Origin: Spirochaetia bacterium
Lineage (GTDB): Bacteria > Spirochaetota > Spirochaetia > Treponematales > Breznakiellaceae
Direction: 5' to 3'
DNA length: 8,471 bases
NCBI GenBank assembly: GCA_026002045.1
Contig: BOAV01000100.1
Span: 1 to 8,471 of the forward strand
The notes below the pieces were generated by a model. That model was not told the DNA's origin, made no database searches, and saw only the letters and a program-made list of their open reading frames with translations. How positions within the stretch are numbered: position 1 is the first letter of the stretch; every line of letters begins with the position of its first letter. Shown piece by piece: positions 1 to 5,559 of this stretch. Position numbers and translations under genes: made by a program.

Positions 1-59
1 GTTTCATGGTCAACTCCACGGTGCCCCCAAACTTCTTGTTTTAGGGTTTGATTGTAGTT

Positions 60-118
60 GGCTATGGTTAGATTTTTACATGAGATTCGTCCGGCTCCAT
101 GGTTAGATTTAACGTGAG
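60..118. repeat. Pair of imperfect direct repeats
   Basis: The 12-base word ATGGTTAGATTT occurs at 64-75 and again at 99-110, a 35-base period. The similarity extends on both sides: each copy is preceded by GGCT (with CC inserted in the second copy) and followed by a related TTACATGAG or AACGTGAG end. A third GGCTATG starts at 118. Both strands are otherwise full of stops apart from one short minus-strand frame, so this looks like non-coding, possibly decaying repeat sequence. No function is assigned. Confidence 0.5.
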
Positions 119-231
119 GCTATGCGGCCCCTTGTTCAGGGCGCATTACCATCGTAAAATACATTGAACGGATGATGCAAATCGCCGGGGAAACCGCGCA
201 GGCTTTGGAAGCCCAGGGCGTTTCTATCTAA
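118..231 (+). pseudogene. Possible remnant of a transketolase/E1-beta C-terminal domain
   Basis: The plus-strand frame between a stop at 115-117 and the TAA at 229-231 has no convincing start codon. Its last 30 or so codons include ITIVKYIERMM, then AGETAQALEAQGVSI and the stop. This resembles the start of the transketolase C-terminal domain in E1-beta subunits and relatives, where a DVTIV strand is followed by a helix ending in a LEKEGI-like turn that normally continues into EVIDLRT. Here the frame stops exactly where that next strand would begin, and a CACGGATTA repeat starts a few bases later. The upstream part does not align with the family by eye. I see a short helix-strand pattern only, so the family call is tentative; it could be a chance frame or the end of an unrelated gene. 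Confidence 0.25.
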
Positions 232-239
232 AGGGAATC

Positions 240-323
240 CACGGATTACACGGATTGAAGAAATTACACAGATTTCATCCATTCCACCCGTCATAATCCG
301 TGTTCTTTTCCGTGTAATCCGTG
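240..323. repeat. Inverted repeat of CACGGATTA units
   Basis: CACGGATTACACGGA at 240-254 is the exact reverse complement of 309-323 (15 of 15 bases), with a 54-base spacer. Each arm is built from 9-base CACGGATTA-like units: 240-248 and 249-257 on the plus strand, and 315-323 and 294-302 on the minus strand. A degenerate ATTACACAGATTT lies at about 263-275. The right arm lies inside the 3' end of the GH43 gene and its stop codon (291-293) sits in the spacer. In the GH43 transcript the arms could form a long-loop hairpin, but no T-run follows, so it is not a classic intrinsic terminator. It looks like a dispersed intergenic repeat; copy number elsewhere in the genome cannot be seen here. Confidence 0.8.
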
Positions 324-1835
324 TTCCTCTTCGTCCGTCCCGTTCAGGGCAAAGCCGCCGAAGCCGGCCCGCCCCCCGGTACTGAACAGGCCGATGTACA
401 CCCCGGTAAAGGTCATGGTATGGGTACCCTCGGTACAGAGCCCTGCGGTCATACCGCCGCCGCAGTCCTGCCATTCACCCCCCGGCAGGCGGTAACTGAA
501 ATAGTACCACCCGATATCCGCCTGAATCCGCAGTTCAACATCGCCTTTCAGCTTGGGAATGGGCTGTTTAAAGCTGATGGCTTCCATATCGTGGATACGT
601 TTGTTCACCAAAACATGCAGTCCTTCATCGCTTCGTTCAAGGCAGATCTCATAGTGATAGGAATCGTTGTAATAGGCGCAGATACCGGCCCGGGTCCCGG
701 CGGCCGGTTCCGCAGAAACCGTGGTTTCCGCCTTCATTATAAAGGAGGGCTGCCTGATTCCAATAAAAGTGGGGTTCATACCGGAAAGGGTTTCACCGCT
801 TCCGTCCAGGAGGAGCCTTCCGTCTTTAAGGCAATACCGGGAGGGGACAGGATTGCGGACATAGTTCCAATGGGGGGAAAGCTTTTCCCCGGTAAAATCA
901 TCGGTAAAGTCGTGGCTCTCAGGCCGCGGCGGTTCCGGAAGGGGGCCTTCCATTTCAAGCTCGATAAGCCCGTTATTGCCGACAATGGGCCAGCCCGCCT
1001 CCCAGCGGACCGGAGCCAAGAAAGTTTCCCGCCCAAGGTTATGGAGCATCAGGGACCCAAGGGGCAGGGGGCGTATGCCGAGACAGACCATCCACCAGTT
1101 ACCTTGGGTATCCTCAAAGAGGTCGGCGTGGCCCGTGGCCTGAATGGGATGCCGCCAGCGGTTCCGGTGGGTGAGGATGGGGTTATGGGGACAGTTCTCA
1201 TAGGGCCCGTAGAGGTCCCGGCTCCGCTGCATGGTGACCATGTGGCCGTATTCGGTGCCCCCTTCGGCAAGGATAAGAAAGTACCAGCCGTTGATAAAAT
1301 ACAGATGGGGGGCCTCCACGGCTTTACCGCCTGAGCCGTGGGATATGCAGATCGAAGAAGATCGCCGTTCCCCGGTGAGGGGATCGATTTCGCAGACATA
1401 GATCCCCTTGGGGTCCCCCTCCATCCCGGCATTGGAACAGAAATAGATCTTGCCGTCCAAAAACAGTAATGACGGGTCTATCCCCTTCTGCTCAATATAC
1501 ACCGGATCGGACCAGGGGCCGCGTATATCCTTGGTGTGGACGATAAAGTTCCCGCCCCCCGTGGTATTGGTGGTGGTCATGTAAAAAACCCCCTCATGGA
1601 AGCGTATGGTGGGGGCGTATATCCCTTTGGATGCGGGGCAGCCATTCAGGGGCAGCTGGGAAGGCCGGTCAAGGCAGTGTCCAAGAAGTTCCCAGTTGAC
1701 AAGGTTCCGGCTGTGATAAATGGGCACTCCCGGAAAAAATTCAAAACTGGATGTGACCAGATAATAGTCTTTTCCGTCACGGCAAATACTTGGGTCCGGG
1801 TTAAAGCCCGGTATAATGGGGTTACGGTACTGCAC
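291..1835 (-). CDS. Glycoside hydrolase family 43, beta-xylosidase/arabinofuranosidase-like
   Basis: The 514-residue protein matches the GH43 xylosidase/arabinofuranosidase type throughout. It opens with NPIIPGFNPDPS and DYYLVTSSFEFFPGVPIYHS, the first blade of the five-bladed propeller. The three expected catalytic acids are visible: Asp14 (general base, in NPDPS), Asp120 (pKa modulator, in GIDPSLLF) and Glu174 (general acid, in AVEAPHLY). GHADLFED with WWMV near residues 235-250 is another family hallmark. A C-terminal beta-sandwich domain begins near DDFTGEKLSPHW (about 312-323) and ends near residue 499. There is no signal peptide, so it should act in the cytoplasm on imported oligosaccharides, releasing xylose or arabinose; which sugar cannot be told from sequence. 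The GTG start is supported by a strong ribosome site. The last dozen residues (EEHGLHGKEHGL) are encoded by an intergenic repeat and are probably not native to the fold. The gene is divergent from the transporter operon and probably co-regulated with it. Confidence 0.9.
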   Translation of the reverse strand: MQYRNPIIPGFNPDPSICRDGKDYYLVTSSFEFFPGVPIYHSRNLVNWELLGHCLDRPSQLPLNGCPASKGIYAPTIRFHEGVFYMTTTNTTGGGNFIVHTKDIRGPWSDPVYIEQKGIDPSLLFLDGKIYFCSNAGMEGDPKGIYVCEIDPLTGERRSSSICISHGSGGKAVEAPHLYFINGWYFLILAEGGTEYGHMVTMQRSRDLYGPYENCPHNPILTHRNRWRHPIQATGHADLFEDTQGNWWMVCLGIRPLPLGSLMLHNLGRETFLAPVRWEAGWPIVGNNGLIELEMEGPLPEPPRPESHDFTDDFTGEKLSPHWNYVRNPVPSRYCLKDGRLLLDGSGETLSGMNPTFIGIRQPSFIMKAETTVSAEPAAGTRAGICAYYNDSYHYEICLERSDEGLHVLVNKRIHDMEAISFKQPIPKLKGDVELRIQADIGWYYFSYRLPGGEWQDCGGGMTAGLCTEGTHTMTFTGVYIGLFSTGGRAGFGGFALNGTDEEEHGLHGKEHGL

Positions 1836-1840
1836 AGGAA

Positions 1841-1847
1841 CCTCCTC
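1841..1847 (-). promoter_or_regulatory. Ribosome binding site for the GH43 gene
   Basis: On the minus strand the bases read GAGGAGG, five bases before the GTG at 1835. This near-perfect Shine-Dalgarno sequence decides the GTG start, which also puts the family's N-terminal NPIIPGFNPDP motif at its normal place. Confidence 0.8.
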
Positions 1848-1909
1848 TTTAATCCGATATCAAATATCAAAATTTACAATTAATATCTACTCCAAAGACG
1901 GAATTATCC

Positions 1910-1938
1910 AAAACATTGTCAGTATTTTCCCATGTTTT
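1910..1938. promoter_or_regulatory. Candidate operator, inverted repeat AAAACAT-N15-ATGTTTT
   Basis: Seven-base arms at 1910-1916 and 1932-1938 are exact reverse complements, and their centres are 22 bases apart, about two helical turns, as expected for a dimeric regulator. It sits midway between the two divergent genes and overlaps the place where a -35 element for the transporter would lie. The arms are AT-rich and short, so chance is a real alternative. Confidence 0.3.
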
Positions 1939-1957
1939 CAAAATAGAATTGTTATTT

Positions 1958-1965
1958 AGAAGGGG
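1958..1965 (+). promoter_or_regulatory. Ribosome binding site deciding a TTG start
   Basis: AGAAGGGG ends five bases before the TTG at 1971. No in-frame ATG occurs until residue 39, which lies inside the first transmembrane region, so the TTG with this site is the sensible start of the first permease. Confidence 0.65.
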
Positions 1966-1970
1966 ATATT

Positions 1971-2894
1971 TTGAATCTACAGAAAAACCGGTTTCTTGCC
2001 AGATTTGTCCTCAAACATGAATGGCAGCTCTATTTGTTTATTCTCCCCACGGTAGTCTTTTTCCTCATCTTTCATTACGCCCCCATGTACGGGATACTGA
2101 TCGCCTTTAAACGGTACAATATTGCGCGGGGGATCATGGAAAGCCCCTGGGTGGGTCTGTTTTACTTTAGGCGGTTCTTTTCGTCAAACATGTTCTGGGA
2201 CTTGATGGCCAATACGCTGATCCTCAGTTTTTACCAGCTTTTGGTCAGTTTTCCCTTCCCCCTTATCCTTGCGCTGATGCTGAACCATTCCCGCCGGAAG
2301 GGAATGAACGGCCTCGTCCAGACCGTTACCTATGCCCCCCATTTCATCTCCCTGGTGGTCCTTTCCGGTATGCTCTACCTCTTTACCTCCCCCAGCACCG
2401 GGGTGATCAACTATGTATTAAACCGGATGGGCCGCGAGAGCATCAATTTTATGGGAAAGCCCGAGTGGTTCCGCCATCTTTTTGTGTTCACCCATGTGTG
2501 GCAGCATACGGGGTACCAGGCCATCATCTTCCTTGCGGCCCTGACCTCAATCGATCCCTCCCACTACGAAGCGGCGACATTGGACGGGGCTTCCAAGATG
2601 CAAAAGATCTGGTACATCGACCTTCCTTCCATTATGCCCACGGTTATCACCCTCCTGCTGCTCCAGGTGGGCAGGATGATGAACATGGATACCCAGAAGG
2701 CCCTGCTCATGCAGACCGCCACCAACTTGGGGACCTCCGAGATTATCGGGACCTATGTGTACAAGATCGGCCTGATTGACGCCCAGTTCAGTTATTCTAC
2801 GGCGATCAACCTGTTCCAGACGGTGATCAATTTGATAATCCTGGTGATCGTGAACAAGGTCAGCAGCTGGCTGTCGGAGGAAAGCTTATGGTAA
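1971..2894 (+). CDS. ABC sugar transporter permease, LplB/YteP type
   Basis: This 307-residue inner-membrane protein is one half of the channel of a carbohydrate importer. Hydrophobic segments lie at about residues 19-44, 79-104, 122-140, 168-192, 222-236 and 277-297, giving the six membrane spans usual for the class. The EAA loop that contacts the ATPase is clear at 200-219 (EAATLDGASKMQKIWYIDLP). The N-terminal LYLFILPTVVFFLIFHYAPMYG and the FKRYN that follows are typical of LplB/YteP relatives, which serve complex polysaccharide fragments such as rhamnogalacturonan pieces in Bacillus subtilis. It starts with TTG and its last seven bases overlap the next permease gene, indicating translational coupling. 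The family is certain; the substrate is inferred from neighbours only. Confidence 0.92.
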   Translation: MNLQKNRFLARFVLKHEWQLYLFILPTVVFFLIFHYAPMYGILIAFKRYNIARGIMESPWVGLFYFRRFFSSNMFWDLMANTLILSFYQLLVSFPFPLILALMLNHSRRKGMNGLVQTVTYAPHFISLVVLSGMLYLFTSPSTGVINYVLNRMGRESINFMGKPEWFRHLFVFTHVWQHTGYQAIIFLAALTSIDPSHYEAATLDGASKMQKIWYIDLPSIMPTVITLLLLQVGRMMNMDTQKALLMQTATNLGTSEIIGTYVYKIGLIDAQFSYSTAINLFQTVINLIILVIVNKVSSWLSEESLW

Positions 2895-3796
2895 AACCCC
2901 AGCAGCGGCAGACCAGGGAAGATATCATATTCGATATGGTCTCCCAGGTCCTCATGATTATCGGGTGCCTGGTTATTCTGTACCCCATCTATTTTATTGT
3001 CATTTCTTCTTTTAGCGATCCCAAATATGTACTGGGGGGCGAGGTGTTTTTTGCCCCCAAGGGGCTGAACCTGGAGGGCTATAAGCGCATCCTGAAATAC
3101 AGCCCCCTCTGGCGGGGCTATGCCAATTCCGCCTACTACTCCATTGCGGGCGCCCTTTTAAGCACCTTTTTTACGCTTCTGGCCGCCTATCCCCTGTCCC
3201 GGAATGACTTTTCCGGCAAGAAGCCCTTTACCATCATGCTCCTGATAGCCATGTTTTTTTCAGGCGGCTTGATCCCCCAGTACATTCTGGTTAACGCCCT
3301 CAAGCTGCGGAATACCTGGGTTGTGCTCCTTTTGATATCGGGCATCCAGGTGACAAATATCTTCATCGCCAGTTCCTACTTCAAGACTACCAATATTGAT
3401 TCCCTGTTCGAGGCGTCCCAGATAGACGGGTGTACCCACTTTGGTTATTTCTTCAAGATACTGCTGCCTATATCCGTTCCCATTGTCATCGTCATGCTGC
3501 TGTTCTACGGGGTATGGCAATGGAACGACTTCTTCCGGGCCCTTATCTTCCTTGATAAACAGCAGTATTTTCCGATCCAGCTGGTATTGAAGGATCTCCT
3601 GGCCACCAACCAGATAACCGGCGCCATGTTTGAGCTGCTCTCCGAAGATCAGGCGGCTTATGAAGAAATGCTCAAGGCCGCAGACTCGATGAAATACGGG
3701 ATCATCCTGTTTGCGACCCTGCCCATGCTGATCCTCTACCTGTTTTTGCAGCAGTATTTCATAAAGGGCATTACCCTGGGTTCAGTAAAGGGCTAA
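2888..3796 (+). CDS. ABC sugar transporter permease, LplC/YtcP type
   Basis: This 302-residue protein is the second membrane subunit of the same importer. Hydrophobic segments lie at about residues 18-41, 82-103, 113-135, 142-162, 192-212 and 268-288. The EAA loop is at 175-194 (EASQIDGCTHFGYFFKILLP). The C-terminus, QQYFIKGITLGSVKG, is the standard ending of the LplC/YtcP group, and FSDPKYVLGG near residue 42 is also typical. The ATG lies inside the previous gene's end (ATGGTAA), so the two permeases are probably made in equal amounts. A stretch at about 240-268 (LLSEDQAAYEEMLKAADSMK) is the extracytoplasmic loop common in this group. Confidence 0.92.
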   Translation: MVKPQQRQTREDIIFDMVSQVLMIIGCLVILYPIYFIVISSFSDPKYVLGGEVFFAPKGLNLEGYKRILKYSPLWRGYANSAYYSIAGALLSTFFTLLAAYPLSRNDFSGKKPFTIMLLIAMFFSGGLIPQYILVNALKLRNTWVVLLLISGIQVTNIFIASSYFKTTNIDSLFEASQIDGCTHFGYFFKILLPISVPIVIVMLLFYGVWQWNDFFRALIFLDKQQYFPIQLVLKDLLATNQITGAMFELLSEDQAAYEEMLKAADSMKYGIILFATLPMLILYLFLQQYFIKGITLGSVKG

Positions 3797-3818
3797 AACA
3801 AATTTTGTTTCATTTTTT
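3796..3818 (+). promoter_or_regulatory. AT-rich palindrome and T-run before the binding-protein gene
   Basis: AAACAAA-T-TTTGTTT (3796-3810) is a perfect palindrome around one base and is followed by six Ts at 3813-3818. As RNA it would give only a weak A-U hairpin, so it is at best a poor terminator. It may be an mRNA processing or stability point that allows more binding protein than permease. The function is inferred from position only. Confidence 0.3.
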
Positions 3819-3832
3819 ATAGGAGGAAGAAC

Positions 3833-5488
3833 ATGAGAAGAACAGTATTACTACGGAGGATGGCGCTGGGCTGCATACTGCTTGCCGGGCTGTCCTTGAT
3901 TTTTGCATCCTGCGGAAAAAAGGACGCTGCTCCGAAATCGCAGAGTGCCGCAGTGCTGAACGCCACGGGGCTGCCGATTGTCAAATCACCGGTTACCCTT
4001 AGCTTTCAGGGCATCCAGATGAACAGCACCCGTGTGGGCCGCTGGGACGAAACGGATTTATTGAAATCCATAGCGGAAAAAACCGGTGTACAGATTGTGT
4101 GGGACGGGATTCCCCAGGCAAGCTGGAAGGAGAAGAAGAATCTTACCATTGCCAGCCGGGAACTGCCCGATGGCTTCATGGCTTCCATGAGTCTTTCCAT
4201 GGATGAAATTTCGACCCTGGGCGCCGAAGGGGTGCTTATCCCCCTGGAAGGGCTCATCGATCAATACGCCCCCCACGTAAAATCCCTTATGGCGGAATAC
4301 CCCACCTATGAGCCGTCCATACGGAGCCCTGACGGACATATCTATGCCGTAGCCGGACTGGAAGATCTGGGCTTCGATTCCTTCAGCGCCGCCATTATCC
4401 GGCAGGACTGGCTGGACAAGCTGGGCCTTAAAATGCCCACCACCACCGAGGAATTCTACAATGTCCTTAAAACTTTTAAGGACAAGGACGCCTCCGGGAC
4501 CGGCAAGACCATTCCCTTTAGTTTCCTGTATAAGGAAAGCGATATGCTGAACCGGGAGGTCAAACGGGAATTTGAATGGATGTTCCTTCCCTTCGGCGTT
4601 GCGGATAATCCCATACATATCTTTATCGAAGATAACGGTGAAGTGGTATTTACCGCCGATAAACCCGGCTTTCGGGATGCTATCTCGTATATTCACCGGC
4701 TCTATGCGGAAAAACTTATCGACGTTGAAATATTCACCCAGGACCGGACCCTGCTTACCAACAAGATCCGCCAGAACAATGTGGGGGTCTACACGGATTA
4801 CCGGCTGAAACTGTCCATGGCCGCCCCCGAATCTGAATCCCTCTATACATTGATGCCGCCCCTCAAGGGACCCAATGGTGACCAGCGCTGGCTCAGGGCC
4901 CAGATCGGGATTACCGATGGGGCCTTCGCCATTACCAGCGCCTGCAAATATCCTGAGGTCGCCATGCGCTGGCTGGATTATATCAACGAGGAAGACAACA
5001 ACATACAGTTCCGCTACGGGATGTTCAAGGAAGCCGGATGGACTGCGAACGAAGCCCTGGTTCCTTCCAAGGACAAGCCCGGCTTATGGGAAGTTAACGT
5101 CAGGCCAACCGCCATCCCCCCCAATGACTGGCCGTTCAGCGCTCCGGTTGCGGTATCCCCGGTCCTCAGCCCCCGGCGGCTCATTGATAAATATGTCGCG
5201 GAAAAGGGAAGCAACCTCGCCAAAAACGAAGTCTGCGATTTCTACCGGCCCTATTTGACCAAGAACCCCTACAACTATCCCTGGCGCTTCACCGTGGAAG
5301 AACTTGAGGAACTGTCCCTTTTGCAGACCGAACTGGTAGCCTTTGTCGAAAAGACCCAGGCGCAATGGATAGACGCCGGCGGGGTTGAACAGGGATGGGA
5401 TGCGTACCTGCAGCAGCTCAAACGGTACAACGTGGACCGTTACCTGGAACTCTACAAGAAAGCCTATCAGAGATCCCTGGTTAAATAG
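3833..5488 (+). CDS. Extracellular solute-binding lipoprotein of a sugar ABC importer
   Basis: This 551-residue protein captures the substrate outside the cytoplasmic membrane. It has a lipoprotein signal peptide: basic MRRTVLLRR, a hydrophobic core, and a lipobox IFASC with the lipidated cysteine at residue 27, followed by GKKD. The mature part belongs to the large (about 500-550 residue) LplA/YtcQ-type family 1 binding proteins. Features include VTLSFQGI near residue 55, the GLEDLGFDS and IIRQDWLDKLGLKMPTT region near 175-203, and a C-terminal helical end (FTVEELEELSLLQTELVAFVEKTQAQW, then WDAYLQQLKRYNVDRYLELYKKAYQR) typical of the group. AGGAGG at 3821-3826, six bases before the ATG, is a strong ribosome site. 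It lies 36 bp after the second permease gene, in the same operon. The ligand is unknown; the adjacent lyase and GH43 genes point to pectin-derived or related oligosaccharide. Confidence 0.9.
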   Translation: MRRTVLLRRMALGCILLAGLSLIFASCGKKDAAPKSQSAAVLNATGLPIVKSPVTLSFQGIQMNSTRVGRWDETDLLKSIAEKTGVQIVWDGIPQASWKEKKNLTIASRELPDGFMASMSLSMDEISTLGAEGVLIPLEGLIDQYAPHVKSLMAEYPTYEPSIRSPDGHIYAVAGLEDLGFDSFSAAIIRQDWLDKLGLKMPTTTEEFYNVLKTFKDKDASGTGKTIPFSFLYKESDMLNREVKREFEWMFLPFGVADNPIHIFIEDNGEVVFTADKPGFRDAISYIHRLYAEKLIDVEIFTQDRTLLTNKIRQNNVGVYTDYRLKLSMAAPESESLYTLMPPLKGPNGDQRWLRAQIGITDGAFAITSACKYPEVAMRWLDYINEEDNNIQFRYGMFKEAGWTANEALVPSKDKPGLWEVNVRPTAIPPNDWPFSAPVAVSPVLSPRRLIDKYVAEKGSNLAKNEVCDFYRPYLTKNPYNYPWRFTVEELEELSLLQTELVAFVEKTQAQWIDAGGVEQGWDAYLQQLKRYNVDRYLELYKKAYQRSLVK

Positions 5489-5511
5489 GCAATTTTAAAA
5501 CAGTATTACTG

Positions 5512-5539
5512 CGGCCCCTTTTCAAGGGGCCGTTTTTTT
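5512..5539 (+). terminator. Strong rho-independent terminator after the binding-protein gene
   Basis: CGGCCCCTT (5512-5520) pairs perfectly with AAGGGGCCG (5524-5532) across a three-base loop and is followed directly by seven Ts (5533-5539). It ends only 20 bases before the start codon of the lyase gene, so it separates the transporter genes from the lyase gene within an apparent operon. Confidence 0.92.
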
Positions 5540-5559
5540 AAAGGAAAAGGGGCGTTAAT

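Larger units (their letters stand above)
1836..1970. promoter_or_regulatory. Divergent control region between GH43 gene and transporter operon
   Basis: This AT-rich 135-bp gap is the only space for promoters of both divergent units. Rightward, TAGAAT at 1944-1949 is a fair -10 box about 22 bases before the TTG start, but the best -35-like word, TTGTCA at 1916-1921, is 22 bases away, too far for a standard sigma-70 spacing. That would suit an activator-dependent promoter. Leftward, only weak candidates appear, such as TTGGAT followed by GATATT. A small inverted repeat, GATAT-CAA-ATATC (1856-1868), lies just upstream of the GH43 ribosome site. No regulator gene is in the window. Confidence 0.4.

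Noticed and set aside
3..119. Minus-strand frame open from a stop at 120-122 to the left edge, reading through the direct repeats.
   Set aside because: It has no start codon, and its sequence comes from repeats; 39 codons without motifs do not support a gene.
240..323. The repeat region as a CRISPR array.
   Set aside because: Units are 9 bases, adjacent or inverted, without regular spacers of 25-40 bases and without cas genes nearby.
321..1334. Long plus-strand open frame of 337 codons opposite the GH43 gene.
   Set aside because: It lies entirely antisense to a gene with clear catalytic motifs, its protein is low in recognisable structure, and it is explained by GC-rich codon bias.
4058..4696. 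Minus-strand open frame of 212 codons opposite the binding-protein gene.
   Set aside because: It is a shadow of the lipoprotein gene, with no ribosome site or motif supporting it.
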